In this document: positions 10,335-20,056 of the stretch, in pieces
Layout of the letters: every line of letters begins with the position of its first letter
Numbering within the stretch: position 1 is the first letter of the stretch
Assembly: GCA_903876765.1 (NCBI GenBank)
Contig: CAIRBH010000001.1
Location: 37,426 to 101,425 of the forward strand
Source: an uncultured Pseudomonadota bacterium
GTDB lineage: Bacteria > Pseudomonadota > Gammaproteobacteria > Burkholderiales > Methylophilaceae
Length of the DNA: 64,000 nucleotides
Direction of reading: 5' to 3'
The notes under the pieces: model-generated
Databases searched by the model: none
Seen by the model: the letters and a program-made list of their open reading frames with translations, nothing else
Told to the model about the DNA's origin: nothing
Made by a program: the position numbers and the translations under genes

Positions 10335-11666
10335 ATGTCAAACAATGCAGCAAAAAATGTAGTCGTCATCGGCACGCAATGGGGCGATGAAGGTAAAGGT
10401 AAGATAGTCGATTGGTTGACTGATCATGCACAAGGCGTGGTGCGCTTTCAAGGTGGCCACAATGCAGGGCATACGCTGGTAGTAGGTCAGGGTGATGCGC
10501 AGCGCATTTATAAACTTAATTTAGTGCCTTCTGGCATCGTCCGTTCTGGCATTAATTGCTATATTGGTAATGGCGTGGTGTTAGATGCAGGGCATTTGCT
10601 TGGTGAAATTGCCGCCCTTGAAAAAGATGGTTTAGAAGTTAAAAGCCGCTTAAAGGTCAGCTCAGGTTGCCCGCTTATTTTAAGTCACCACGTGGCGGTA
10701 GATGTGGCGCGTGAAGCTAAGCGTAGCGCGGATAAAAAAATTGGTACCACAGGCAAAGGCATAGGTCCAACTTATGAAGATAAAGTTGCACGTCGTGCTT
10801 TGCGTGTTTACGATTTGTTTTATCCTGAAAGATACGCTGAAAAATTACGCGAAGTCATGGATTACCATAACTTTGTGCTGACCAATTATCTAGGCGCGGC
10901 AGCAGTGAGTTTTAATGAGCAGTATGACGCCAGTATGCAACATGCCATAGCCTTAAAACCTATGATTAGCGATATTTCTGCTGAGCTTTATGCGGCCAAT
11001 GCGCGTGGCGATAATTTACTGTTTGAAGGCGCACAAGGCACTTTATTAGATATTGATCACGGTACTTATCCTTACGTCACCTCAAGTAATTGTATTGCAG
11101 GGCAAGCGTCAGCGGGTACAGGGGTTGGGGCGAATATGCTGCACTACGTGCTAGGCATTACTAAAGCTTATACCACGCGGGTTGGCGGCGGCCCCTTTCC
11201 CAGTGAACTAGATATTGAAACGCCATGTGTGCCAGGTTACCAAATGTCTACCAAAGGCCAAGAAATAGGCACGGTGACTAAGCGTAAACGTCGTTGTGGT
11301 TGGTTTGACGCCGCTGCGCTGCGCCGCTCTGCCATGATTAATGGCTTAACAGGTTTATGTATTACTAAGTTAGACGTGCTAGATGGCATTAAAGAACTTA
11401 AAATTTGTACTGGCTATGAGTTAGATGGCAAGAAAATAGATTTACTACCAATAGGGGCGGATGACGTTGCAGGCTGCAAGGCTATTTACGAAACGGTTGC
11501 AGGTTGGTCAGAAAATACTTTCGGCGTAAAAACTTGGGACGGCTTGCCTAAAAATGCACAACACTACCTCAAACGCCTAGAAGCCTTGTGTGGCGTACCC
11601 GTTGCGATTGTTTCTACAGGGCCTGAGCGCGAAGAAACCATAGTGATAGAACATCCATTTTCTTAA
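10335..11666 (+). CDS. purA: Adenylosuccinate synthetase
   Basis: PurA makes adenylosuccinate from IMP, aspartate and GTP, the first committed step to AMP. The 443-residue protein carries the N-terminal GTP-binding loop [11 protein letters not shown], the NAGHT motif, [14 protein letters not shown] and the [22 protein letters not shown] region, all intact. Length is slightly above the usual 430 because of a short N-terminal extension (MSNNAAKN). It is followed 27 bases later by the C1-cofactor genes, which may be read from the same transcript. Confidence 0.97.
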   Translation: MSNNAAKNVVVIGTQWGDEGKGKIVDWLTDHAQGVVRFQGGHNAGHTLVVGQGDAQRIYKLNLVPSGIVRSGINCYIGNGVVLDAGHLLGEIAALEKDGLEVKSRLKVSSGCPLILSHHVAVDVAREAKRSADKKIGTTGKGIGPTYEDKVARRALRVYDLFYPERYAEKLREVMDYHNFVLTNYLGAAAVSFNEQYDASMQHAIALKPMISDISAELYAANARGDNLLFEGAQGTLLDIDHGTYPYVTSSNCIAGQASAGTGVGANMLHYVLGITKAYTTRVGGGPFPSELDIETPCVPGYQMSTKGQEIGTVTKRKRRCGWFDAAALRRSAMINGLTGLCITKLDVLDGIKELKICTGYELDGKKIDLLPIGADDVAGCKAIYETVAGWSENTFGVKTWDGLPKNAQHYLKRLEALCGVPVAIVSTGPEREETIVIEHPFS

Positions 11667-11693
11667 CAATAATAGTCTTAACAATATAGACAA

Positions 11694-12236
11694 ATGCAAA
11701 TTCAGCGCTTAGCTTGGGCAATTTCAGGGTCTGGGCATTACCTGCGAGAATCACTAGATCTACTCAATAACCTAGAAAATGTAGATATTTTTTTAAGTAA
11801 AGCCGCAGCCGAAATTATAAAACAATATGGTTTTCAAGCCAGTTTAGAGGCCACTGGTCATCGTGTCTACCACGATAAAACCGCCAGTAGCGTGCCAGTA
11901 GAGCTGTTTTATCAAGGCAAATATCACACACTAGTAGTAGCCCCTGCTACTTCCAATACCATCGCTAAGATGGCTTATGGTTTTTCAGACTCTTTGGTGA
12001 CCAATGTTTACGCGCAAGCTGGAAAAACTCGGGTGCCCAGCATCGTTTTTGCCTGCGATACCTCACCAGAGCTTGAATCTGAAGCGCCGCGTGACAATAG
12101 GGTGAAGGTGTATCCACGCCAAATTGACTTGGCTAATGTGGAAAAGTTGGCGGACTTTGAGGCTACTACCGTGGTGGCAGATATTGCGGCATTATCAGCG
12201 GCGATAAGCCTTCGTTTAAACGACTTGGCGGCTTAA
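11694..12236 (+). CDS. Flavoprotein family protein (archaeal dihydromethanopterin reductase/AfpA-like)
   Basis: The 180-residue protein belongs to the homo-oligomeric flavin-containing Cys decarboxylase-like fold. AWAISGSGHYLRESLDLL forms the first strand and flavin loop, and VVAPATSNTIAKMAYGFSDSLVTN is the family signature. Homologues in methylotrophs and archaea are linked to tetrahydromethanopterin metabolism, for example as dihydromethanopterin reductase-like or archaeoflavoproteins. No Cys-rich ferredoxin domain is present. It begins a tight four-gene run with DUF6513, DUF447 and MfnB-like genes, which supports a role in C1 cofactor chemistry. The exact reaction is inferred. Confidence 0.75.
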   Translation: MQIQRLAWAISGSGHYLRESLDLLNNLENVDIFLSKAAAEIIKQYGFQASLEATGHRVYHDKTASSVPVELFYQGKYHTLVVAPATSNTIAKMAYGFSDSLVTNVYAQAGKTRVPSIVFACDTSPELESEAPRDNRVKVYPRQIDLANVEKLADFEATTVVADIAALSAAISLRLNDLAA

Positions 12237-12245
12237 AATTTAACC

Positions 12246-13661
12246 ATGCAAGCTGAAAATTTACTTTTCTTAACGGGTAAATTGGCCGAAAAAAGCTTGA
12301 ATAAAGTCTTAGCCGAAGTGCAGCGCAACCCGAAAGTAGCGCCTTTTAAGTATAGAGTTCAGCAAATAGGCGTGTCGGTTGCCGCCCTGATGACACCTGA
12401 TTTAATTGCGCATAGACTAAAAGAAAGCGGTGATGCGGATAAAGTGATTTTGCCTGGCCTGTGCTTAGGAGATATCTCGCCATTGGCCGCACAATATGGC
12501 GTGCCAGTTGAACGCGGCCCAGCAGATTTGAAAGACTTACCGCAGTATTTTGGGCAAATTGGGACCAAGCCAGATTTAAGCCAGTATAGCGTACAGATTT
12601 TTGTCGAAATTGTTGATGCGCCTTATTTAAGCGTAGATGCGATTGTAAAAAAAGCGCAGCAATATCAGGCGCAAGGCGCCAATGTGATTGATTTGGGATG
12701 TTTACCCGCAGTTGCTTTTCCGCATTTGCCCGATGCAGTTAAGGCGCTTAAAGCATTAAATTTTAAAGTCAGTGTGGATTCGCTGAGCACAGAGGATTTG
12801 CTTGCGGCAGGCCATGCTGGGGCAGATTATTTACTGAGTTTGACCGAAGCCAGCTTATGGATTGCCAGTGAAGTGGCAGCCACCCCTATTCTTATTCCTG
12901 CCAAACCGCATCATTTACCCTCACTGTACCGAGCAATTGAGGGTTGTCTAAAGCTAGACAAGCCTTTTATTGCTGATGCCATTTTAGATCCGATACACTT
13001 TGGTTTAGCAAACTCCATAGTGCGCTATCAAAAATTACGCAAAAAATATCCAGATATTCAAATCATGATGGGTATAGGCAACCTGACCGAACTCACCGAT
13101 GCGGATACCACTGGGATCAACGCGCTTTTATTTGGCATGATAAGTGAATTAAATATTAACGCCGTGCTGGCGACCTCGGTCAGCCCACACGCGGTCAATG
13201 CCATTGCTGAGGCGGATTTAGCAAGACGCGTCATGTATGCCGCCAAACAAGATGATAGGTTGCCGCGCGGCTATAGCAATGGCTTGCTGGGTCTGCATGA
13301 CAGAAGGCCATTTACCTACACCGCTGATGAGATTAAAGATATTGCCAGTATGGTGAAAGACCCAAGTTTTCGTATTCAAGTCAGTGAAAATGGCCTGCAT
13401 ATTTACAATCGTGATGGGCTATATCAAGCCAGTGACCCATTTGCGCTTTATCCTAAACTCAAGGTGGATGATGATGCCTCACATGCTTTTTATTTGGGCG
13501 TAGAGTTAGCGCGGGCGCAAATTGCTTGGCAACTTAATAAGCGCTATGTGCAAGATCAAGCGCTAGATTGGGGGGTCAATGCTTTACCGCAACAAACTGC
13601 TAAAACTGCGCACCGTGAGACGGTGATTAAAGCGCGAAAAAACGCGGCTAAAAAAACATAA
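12246..13661 (+). CDS. Dihydropteroate-synthase-like protein, DUF6513
   Basis: The 471-residue protein has an N-terminal domain (about 1-150: LLFLTGKLAEKSLNKVLAEV, then LCLGDISPLA). A DHPS-like TIM barrel follows, with KAQQYQAQGANVIDLGC and a later MMGIGNLTELTDADTTGINALL stretch. Homologues are found almost only in methanogens and in bacteria with tetrahydromethanopterin-dependent formaldehyde oxidation. There they are thought to act in pterin/methanopterin side-chain assembly, which is unproven. It lies 9 bases after the flavoprotein gene and 3 bases before DUF447. The C-terminus is Lys/Arg/Ala-rich. Confidence 0.8.
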   Translation: MQAENLLFLTGKLAEKSLNKVLAEVQRNPKVAPFKYRVQQIGVSVAALMTPDLIAHRLKESGDADKVILPGLCLGDISPLAAQYGVPVERGPADLKDLPQYFGQIGTKPDLSQYSVQIFVEIVDAPYLSVDAIVKKAQQYQAQGANVIDLGCLPAVAFPHLPDAVKALKALNFKVSVDSLSTEDLLAAGHAGADYLLSLTEASLWIASEVAATPILIPAKPHHLPSLYRAIEGCLKLDKPFIADAILDPIHFGLANSIVRYQKLRKKYPDIQIMMGIGNLTELTDADTTGINALLFGMISELNINAVLATSVSPHAVNAIAEADLARRVMYAAKQDDRLPRGYSNGLLGLHDRRPFTYTADEIKDIASMVKDPSFRIQVSENGLHIYNRDGLYQASDPFALYPKLKVDDDASHAFYLGVELARAQIAWQLNKRYVQDQALDWGVNALPQQTAKTAHRETVIKARKNAAKKT

Positions 13662-13664
13662 ATC

Positions 13665-14240
13665 ATGATTTATGAAACGATTATTAGCTCGGTAAACAGC
13701 CATGGTGATGCCCATGTGGCACCATTTGGCATTCAACTACAACAAGGTTTGGTGATTATTTCACCGTATAAACCTTCGGCGACCTTAGATAATATACTGG
13801 CCACTCAGCATGCAGTATTGAACTTGACCGATGATGTGCGTGTGTTTGCTGGCGCTTTAACGAGGCGACAAGCTTGGTCGCTGATAGCGGCGGATAAAAT
13901 TATAGGCTATCGCTTGGCTGATACTTTGCAGCACCAAGAACTAAGCTTGCTAGAGGTGCGAGATGATGCCGTGCGACCGCAATTAGTCATGCAGGTAGTG
14001 CATGAAGTGCAGCATCAACCATTTAAGGGATTTAATCGAGCACAAGCGGCAGTTATAGAACTAGCCGTGTTGGTCAGTCGTCTGCACTTATTGGCTAAAG
14101 ATAAAGTGCTCGCTGAACTTGATTATTTACAGATAGCCATTGATAAAACTGCGGGCGAGCGAGAACTGCAAGCTTGGCGCTGGCTGGCAGAAAAAGTAGA
14201 AAATTATTATGCCCAGCAAGCGGGGGAGAATCTCGCTTGA
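13665..14240 (+). CDS. DUF447 family protein
   Basis: The 191-residue protein starts MIYETIISSVNSHGDAHVAPFGI. This is the FMN-binding split-barrel-like start of DUF447, a family seen in methanogens and tetrahydromethanopterin-using methylotrophs. The C-terminal half (about 110-190) is helical, with KGFNRAQAAVIELAVLVSR. A flavin-reductase-like fold suggests a redox or binding step in C1-cofactor metabolism, but no activity is established. The start lies 3 bases after DUF6513 and the stop overlaps the next gene by 4 bases (TTGA). Confidence 0.78.
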   Translation: MIYETIISSVNSHGDAHVAPFGIQLQQGLVIISPYKPSATLDNILATQHAVLNLTDDVRVFAGALTRRQAWSLIAADKIIGYRLADTLQHQELSLLEVRDDAVRPQLVMQVVHEVQHQPFKGFNRAQAAVIELAVLVSRLHLLAKDKVLAELDYLQIAIDKTAGERELQAWRWLAEKVENYYAQQAGENLA

Positions 14241-14953
14241 ATGCGCCTGTCATGTCGACTACCCAAAGCACACAGCTATTAATTAGCGTCACTAGCATTG
14301 CAGAAGCGAAAATTGCACTAGATAACGGTGCAGATATTATTGATGTAAAAGACCCTAGTACAGGGGCTTTAGGTGCGCTAGCTACGCCGCAAATTAAAGC
14401 GATAGTCAGCTTCGTGCATGAGCAAAACCCTATCAATAAAAAAACCACCAGTGCCACCATAGGCGATATTCCTATGCAGCCACAGTTGTTGCTAGCGCAT
14501 GTGTTAGATTTAGTGACCACAGGCGTGGATATTATCAAAATTGGGTTTTTTGACAGCACTGACTATCAGCCATGTTTAGACGTCTTGGCAACATTGACGC
14601 AAAGCGGCACAAAATTGATGGCGGTATTATTTGCTGAAAAAAGCTACCCTGAAAAGCTTGTGCAGTCTATAAAAGTGGCTGGCTTTATGGGGGTAATGCT
14701 GGACACCGCTCAAAAAAATGGCTTAACGCTGTTAGATTATTATTCTTTAGACCAGCGTATGGCATTCGCCCAGCAAGTGTTGCGCTGTCAATTGCAGCTT
14801 GGTTTGGCAGGTTCATTGCAGTTACAGCATATCGCCATCATAAAGCCGCTACAACCTTGCTATATTGGTTTTAGAGGCGGTGTTTGTCATGACCATCAAC
14901 GTCAATCGGGTTTAGACGCGAATAAAATACAAGCGATACGCAAAATGCTATAA
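14237..14953 (+). CDS. (5-formylfuran-3-yl)methyl phosphate synthase-like protein (MfnB, DUF556)
   Basis: MfnB condenses two glyceraldehyde-3-phosphate molecules into the furan precursor of methanofuran, the C1 carrier of the formyltransferase/hydrolase complex. The 238-residue TIM-barrel protein shows the family motifs LLISVTSIAEAKIALDNGADIIDVKDPSTGALGA and GSLQLQHI, plus the C-terminal YIGFRGGVCHDHQRQSGLD. The longer open frame from 14174 would overlap DUF447 deeply. The TTG at 14237 has a strong Shine-Dalgarno (GGGGGAG at 14222-14228) and a 4-base overlap with the DUF447 stop, so it is preferred. ATG 14252 is the alternative. Confidence 0.85.
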   Translation: MNAPVMSTTQSTQLLISVTSIAEAKIALDNGADIIDVKDPSTGALGALATPQIKAIVSFVHEQNPINKKTTSATIGDIPMQPQLLLAHVLDLVTTGVDIIKIGFFDSTDYQPCLDVLATLTQSGTKLMAVLFAEKSYPEKLVQSIKVAGFMGVMLDTAQKNGLTLLDYYSLDQRMAFAQQVLRCQLQLGLAGSLQLQHIAIIKPLQPCYIGFRGGVCHDHQRQSGLDANKIQAIRKML

Positions 14954-15116
14954 ATTGCAGTAAAAATAAATTGTGGCGCAAAAACAACCAATGTCTAATT
15001 AGCTGTTAATTAAAGCCTGCTAAAGGTTGCGTTAGCGCTAAGGGGTGAGTAATATTGAGCTATTAAAAATTTAGCTTTTTTAAAGCTATCTCTGTATAGA
15101 AATAAGGAGCAAAAAA

Positions 15117-16226
15117 ATGCAAAAAAATCTAATTAAAATTGCCGTTGCCACAGCCTTAGGCTTAGTTGCATTGACGGCTGCAGCCGAAGATATGTATCGT
15201 GGTGCTTGGTATGCTGTGCCTGGCGCAAGCTATATGAGTACGGATAGCGATTTAGAAGCGAAAAATGGTGGGGGTGCTTTTATACGCTTAGGTAAAGAAT
15301 TAAGCCCTAAGTGGGATATACAAACTGGCTTAAGCTATAACCGCGCAAATGATGATATAGCTGGCTCTTCAGGCCATTATAAGCAAACTACATTTGGGGT
15401 AGATGCCTTGTATATGTTGAGTCGCGATAGCTTCCGCCCATTCTTGCTCACAGGTTTAGGCGTGGCACACAATAATGTGGACTATTCTATCCCTACGATT
15501 CAAGATAAAACCAAAACATCTTGGCTTGCTAACATTGGTGTAGGTGCACAGTATCTCATCAACGATTCTTTTGGCTTGCAAGCCGATATACGTCAACAAT
15601 GGTCGCGCTCAAATGCAAAAGCGCCAAGCACTACTTTTGATGCGGATGGCATAGTCGGTAATACTTTGGTCAACTTAGGCGGTATTTTCCGCTTTGGCGC
15701 ACCAACCCCTATGCCAGTAGCACAAGCTGAACCAGAAGCGGCGCCAGCGCCAGTTGAGCCAGCACCAGCGCCCGCCGTAGTAGAAGCTGAGCCAGCGCCA
15801 GCACCTGTAGCTGCAGCAGAAGCATGTCAGCCTAGTATTGAAACGATAACGATTTCTGCTGAAAAATTATTTGGCTTTGATAAATCTAAATTGCAAGATG
15901 GCGCTAAGCCGATTTTAGATGGGGTTGTGGCTAAAATTAAAGCAAACCCAGAAATTGAACTCATCATGGTCACCGGCCATACAGATAGACTAGGTTCAGA
16001 TGCGTACAATCAAAAATTATCTGAGCGTCGTGCTAACCAAGTAAAAGCATATTTAGTTGCACAAGGCGTTGATGCTAAGCGTTTAAAAGCGACAGGTAAA
16101 GGTGAGTCTGAGCCAGTGGTGGCATGTGAAGGCGTAAAAGCTTCTAAAGAGTTAATAGCGTGCTTACAACCTAATCGCCGCGTGGTGATTTCAGCTTCTA
16201 GCCAACGTGAAGTAGGTTGCCACTAA
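15117..16226 (+). CDS. OmpA-family outer-membrane protein
   Basis: The 369-residue protein begins with a signal peptide (about 1-23, ending ALTAAA before EDMYRG). It continues with an 8-stranded OmpA-like beta-barrel (about 25-195) and a Pro/Ala/Glu-rich linker (about 200-238, repeated PAPAP/EPAPAP units). The C-terminal OmpA peptidoglycan-binding domain includes LFGFDKSKLQDG and VTGHTDRLGSDAYNQKLSERRA. It would tether the outer membrane to the cell wall. A strong AAGGAG precedes the ATG. An intrinsic terminator follows at 16265, so it forms a single-gene unit. Confidence 0.92.
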   Translation: MQKNLIKIAVATALGLVALTAAAEDMYRGAWYAVPGASYMSTDSDLEAKNGGGAFIRLGKELSPKWDIQTGLSYNRANDDIAGSSGHYKQTTFGVDALYMLSRDSFRPFLLTGLGVAHNNVDYSIPTIQDKTKTSWLANIGVGAQYLINDSFGLQADIRQQWSRSNAKAPSTTFDADGIVGNTLVNLGGIFRFGAPTPMPVAQAEPEAAPAPVEPAPAPAVVEAEPAPAPVAAAEACQPSIETITISAEKLFGFDKSKLQDGAKPILDGVVAKIKANPEIELIMVTGHTDRLGSDAYNQKLSERRANQVKAYLVAQGVDAKRLKATGKGESEPVVACEGVKASKELIACLQPNRRVVISASSQREVGCH

Positions 16227-16264
16227 TTGAACTGAATTTAGCGAGTGCCACCCAGCTAAAAACT

Positions 16265-16290
16265 AAAGCCCCGCATGCGGGGCTTTTTTA
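16265..16290 (+). terminator. Intrinsic terminator of the ompA-like gene
   Basis: AAAGCCCCGCATGCGGGGCTTTTTTA forms a near-perfect GC-rich stem (GCCCCGC/GCGGGGC) followed by a run of six T. Upstream A residues also make it usable from the other strand, where chrA ends 14 bases further on. Confidence 0.9.
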
Positions 16291-16302
16291 TACGACAATT
16301 GT

Positions 16303-17640
16303 TTAAATTAAACCAGCTACTTTAAGCAACACAGCTAGTGCGCCACAGGCAAATATCACAATCATGATATTTCGCTTAAAGCGAAACAGGGCAATCGCCG
16401 CGGCGATAGTCAATGCCATAGATAAGCCATCTAGCCGACCACTTATACCCAATGGCCAAAATATATGGTAAGCAAAGAACAGCGCTAAATTTAAAATGAC
16501 GCCTACAACAGCCGCGCTAATTGCAGTGAGCGGTGCGGTAAATTTTAGATTGCCGTGTGTGGTTTCTATGAACGGGCCGCCCATCAAGATAAAGATAAAG
16601 CTAGGTAAGAAAGTGAAAAATGTAGTTACACTGGCGGCAACAAAAGCCGAGGCAAATATGGCATGAGGGCCAAATGCCTGACCCAGCCAGCCACCAACAA
16701 AGCCCACATAGGTCACTACCATGATAAGTGGCCCAGGTGTCGTCTCACCAAGGGCTAGGCCATCCATCATTTGCGCAGGATTTAGCCAATGATAGTGCTC
16801 AACAGCCCCTTGATATACATAAGGTAAAACAGCGTATGCACCACCGAATGTGACTAAGGCCGCCTTGGTAAAAAACCAAGCCATTTGTGTAAAGGCCGCA
16901 TCCCAACCATAAGTCATTATCAAGCCTGCCATCACCACTAGCCAGATTGCAATGCCGACTAAAGCCACACTGAGCATCTTTGCCCAGCTAAATAAGGCGT
17001 GCTTTGGTATGAGGGAATCATCATCAATCAGGGTGGGGCCAAAGCTGCTGCCATTAGTGCCGTGTGTGGCAGCAAATTTAAAGTGCTGCGGAGCGATACG
17101 CCCAGCCAAATAGCCGATTAAGCCTGCCGCTAACACTATGAGGGGAAAAGGTAATTTAAGGGCAAATATGGCAATAAAAGCCATGGCCGCAATCAGCCAT
17201 AGCAGTTTGTTTTTTAATGTTCTGCTGCCTATGCGATAGGCGGCAAACAGCACAATAGCGACGATAGCAGGTTTAATGCCATACAAGGCGCCAGCTACCG
17301 CTGGCACGTTGCCGTAAGCCATGTATATATAGGCTAGCCCAATTAAAATAAAGAACGATGGCAAGAAAAATAGACTGCCGGCAATGATGCCACCCCAAGT
17401 TCTATGCATTAGCCAGCCTATATAAATGGCTAATTGCTGAGCCTCTGGCCCTGGTAATACCATGCAATAATTCAGTGCGTGTAAGAAGCGTTTTTCTGAA
17501 ATCCAACGTTTTTTCTCTATCAAATCATGGTGCATGATGGCGATTTGCCCAGCTGGCCCACCAAAGCTAATGCAGCCTAATTTAAGCCAGTAGATGGCAG
17601 CTTGCGCTAGGCTGACCGCTTGGGGTTTAGTGCTATTCAA
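16303..17640 (-). CDS. chrA: Chromate transporter ChrA family
   Basis: This is a membrane protein of the CHR family, which exports chromate by an unknown energy coupling (in characterised members). The 445-residue product has two CHR halves: the first has LGCISFGGPAGQIAIMHHDLIEKKRW and the second TFGGAYAVLPYVYQGAVEHYHWL. Both carry the FGG motif, and LALGETTPGPLIMV is also present. The start is TTG at 17640, with AAAGGA seven bases upstream on the minus strand; no ATG fits the conserved N-terminus. Chromate specificity is family knowledge, not shown here. Confidence 0.9.
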   Translation of the reverse strand: MNSTKPQAVSLAQAAIYWLKLGCISFGGPAGQIAIMHHDLIEKKRWISEKRFLHALNYCMVLPGPEAQQLAIYIGWLMHRTWGGIIAGSLFFLPSFFILIGLAYIYMAYGNVPAVAGALYGIKPAIVAIVLFAAYRIGSRTLKNKLLWLIAAMAFIAIFALKLPFPLIVLAAGLIGYLAGRIAPQHFKFAATHGTNGSSFGPTLIDDDSLIPKHALFSWAKMLSVALVGIAIWLVVMAGLIMTYGWDAAFTQMAWFFTKAALVTFGGAYAVLPYVYQGAVEHYHWLNPAQMMDGLALGETTPGPLIMVVTYVGFVGGWLGQAFGPHAIFASAFVAASVTTFFTFLPSFIFILMGGPFIETTHGNLKFTAPLTAISAAVVGVILNLALFFAYHIFWPLGISGRLDGLSMALTIAAAIALFRFKRNIMIVIFACGALAVLLKVAGLI

Positions 17641-17768
17641 TTACTGTCCTTTGCTGGTTAAGACCCATTATTGCCGCGAGCGCTGCCGAGCCACCTTGTT
17701 TGGCCATGCGACAAAAGACCGATAATCTTGAGATTAAATAATTTGACTGAGCATAACAAATCATGGCT

Positions 17769-19865
17769 TTACCAACGCCCTTCTAGTGTCATCATTAAAC
17801 TGCGGTAGCCCGCTTCATTAGTATTAAGTTGCCAACTATTAGTGTCATAGCGATAAGTATTCTGGCTATGAGTAGCTGACGCTAATAAATTTTGGCCTGC
17901 CAGCCGCAAGTTCATTTTTTGGTTAATTTGATATAAGCAAAAAGCATCTACTAGCACGCGTGCTTCATTGTAAGCGTTTTGTTCATTGGCAATATAAGTG
18001 CTGCTACGCCCAGAAATTTGCATACTAAGCCCATAACTAGCGTTTAATTTTGGCAGATTTTGATCTAAGCCCATAGATAGAATGTAGTGCGGGGTATCGC
18101 GTGCCGTGCGCTGTATGCCCAGCCTAACATCATCGACTTGTGCATGTGGTAAGGTTAGATGCGATTTAACGGTGGCGCCTTGCCAACCAAACTGATCCAG
18201 ACGCAGTTTACCATCTAGCTCCAAGCCCCAGTGTAGCGCGTCACCTTCATTTTGCGGCCTATCTACCCAGCGATCTCCCTCGAGCGCTACGCGCCGCTCT
18301 ATGAAGTTGCTGGTAGCGCGCACATACAAGTTTGCTGCCACCACGCCGGTTTTTTCCGCCAAATAATGCTCAAGCACGGCCTCAAAATTTACACTGCGCT
18401 CAGGGCTTAAATTGGCGTTACCGCGCTTATCTGCTTCTGTTGGCGTGTTGACAATAATGCTGCGTTCAGTTGAATTGCTAATTTCACTTAATTTGGGCAT
18501 TTTCAGCCCAGCGCCCAGTGATGTGCGCATGACCCATAGTTCACTGACTTGCCAGCGCAAGGCAATAGAAGGCAATAGCGCCGCATGCCGTTGCGATACT
18601 GCATCAGCATCCAAGCGCATATTTTCTAAGCGCAAGCCTGTGGTTAATGTCATGTTTTCTTCAGGCGTCCAATCGTCTTGCAACCATATAATTGCATCAC
18701 GTGATGAAGTTGCATATTGGCGTTGTTGAGTAAATTCGCCTAAATATGTTTGGTCATCATCGCTCATGACTTTTATGTACTCCGTGCCGATGGAGATTAA
18801 ATGCGCTCCCAATGATTGGTCTAAACGTAGTGCTGAGTTAAATTCTCTATTGTGGCTAAGGGTGCTTTCTTTACTGATGCTGAGTGCAGCCAATTCATCC
18901 CATGAGTTGCGCACTAAATCAGAGGTCTGGCGACTATCGGTGTAGGCCGTTCTCGCGCTTAATTTAATGTCGGCAAAGTGTTTTTCGCCATCTAAGCGCA
19001 AGCGCAGCGTTCTGGTTAAGTCATCTTCGGGGGTATCTCTATTGCCGTAGTCAAGTAAATTCGTACTGCTTGCTGGATTAGCCCGACTGAGCAGGGTATT
19101 GCTATTGCGCGCTGAGGGGATGAAAGAAATCATGGGGGCTACTCTTAAGCTATCTTGTCCTGATTTCCAAGTAAATTTAGGCGAAATTGAATAATGCCCC
19201 ACCTTGTTTGACCCATTAGCTTGTTCTTGCTGCCATAAAGTGCGCGAGCCTGCTGCATAATCTTGTTTATCGGTTAGCGTTTCAAAAGGCGTGTTATTGT
19301 AAAACAACGATACAGGTAAAGACCAGCCAACATTGCCCGAGCCGCCATGTTCAGCCCATGATAGAACGCCGCCCAGTTCATCGCCGCGTACGCCCAGTCC
19401 AGCTCTATATTCTGTAGAGCGTTTGGCAATCGCCTTTTTCATGACTAAGTTGACGGTGATAGCCGATGATCCACCATACTCAGCCGATGAACCGCGTAAT
19501 ATTTCTATGCGATCCAACTCGCCAGCTGGCAACAGCCCCATGGCATTAATTACCCCTTGTGAAGATTGTCGTTCACCATCGATCAGCACTTTTACAGAAT
19601 CACGTGACATGCCACGCGCTCTTTGACTGCCACCTTTTATTTCTACGCCAGGCAGTCTGCCTAACACCTCAGCTATGGTTGTCACACTCATGTTGTCGAT
19701 TTCTTTACGATCAATAATCACTTTTTGTGTCGCCGCATCACGGCGCATGGCAATATCGTCGCGTTCGCCTGTTACCGTAATGCTTTTTAGCTCAATCGCG
19801 GTTTCTTCCGCATTTACTAAAGTTGTTGCTGTAAATAATACTAATGTCAGCAGGTAACGCTTCAT
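17769..19865 (-). CDS. TonB-dependent outer-membrane receptor
   Basis: The 698-residue protein has a signal peptide (MKRYLLTLVLFTATTLVNA) and a TonB-box-like ELKSITVTGERD segment. The plug domain covers about 30-150 (TIAEVLGRLPGVEIKGG, DRIEILRGSSAEYGGSSAITV), followed by a 22-strand barrel ending in ..LMMTLEGRW with a terminal aromatic residue. Such receptors import siderophores, cobalamin, metals or sugars using TonB energy; the ligand cannot be deduced. The upstream region carries a 10-bp inverted repeat (19890-19899/19939-19948) that could be a regulator site. chrA lies downstream on the same strand, 128 bases away. Confidence 0.9.
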   Translation of the reverse strand: MKRYLLTLVLFTATTLVNAEETAIELKSITVTGERDDIAMRRDAATQKVIIDRKEIDNMSVTTIAEVLGRLPGVEIKGGSQRARGMSRDSVKVLIDGERQSSQGVINAMGLLPAGELDRIEILRGSSAEYGGSSAITVNLVMKKAIAKRSTEYRAGLGVRGDELGGVLSWAEHGGSGNVGWSLPVSLFYNNTPFETLTDKQDYAAGSRTLWQQEQANGSNKVGHYSISPKFTWKSGQDSLRVAPMISFIPSARNSNTLLSRANPASSTNLLDYGNRDTPEDDLTRTLRLRLDGEKHFADIKLSARTAYTDSRQTSDLVRNSWDELAALSISKESTLSHNREFNSALRLDQSLGAHLISIGTEYIKVMSDDDQTYLGEFTQQRQYATSSRDAIIWLQDDWTPEENMTLTTGLRLENMRLDADAVSQRHAALLPSIALRWQVSELWVMRTSLGAGLKMPKLSEISNSTERSIIVNTPTEADKRGNANLSPERSVNFEAVLEHYLAEKTGVVAANLYVRATSNFIERRVALEGDRWVDRPQNEGDALHWGLELDGKLRLDQFGWQGATVKSHLTLPHAQVDDVRLGIQRTARDTPHYILSMGLDQNLPKLNASYGLSMQISGRSSTYIANEQNAYNEARVLVDAFCLYQINQKMNLRLAGQNLLASATHSQNTYRYDTNSWQLNTNEAGYRSLMMTLEGRW

Positions 19866-19889
19866 TATCGACCTTATTGAATTTTGCTT

Positions 19890-19948
19890 ATTGCCGATGG
19901 TATCCTGAATTGAGTGTAAAGCACAGACTATCGGTCAACATCGGCAAT
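19890..19948 (-). promoter_or_regulatory. Inverted repeat upstream of the TonB receptor gene
   Basis: ATTGCCGATG at 19890-19899 and its perfect complement CATCGGCAAT at 19939-19948 flank a 39-base spacer that contains a further CTATCGGT. It lies 25-83 bases upstream of the receptor start. It is a plausible operator for an unidentified regulator. It does not look like a Fur box. Confidence 0.4.
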
Positions 19949-20056
19949 CTGATTAATAGTGCAGCCTAATAGGTTAGTTAAGTTAAGTGCAATGATAATC
20001 AGCGATTATGATGCCCTGATGTATCTCAAACATAAATAGCAGGTAAAATAAGCACT

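Noticed and set aside
14095..14559. 154-codon minus-strand frame across the DUF447/MfnB-like junction
   Set aside because: Antisense to two conserved genes; no supporting motif.
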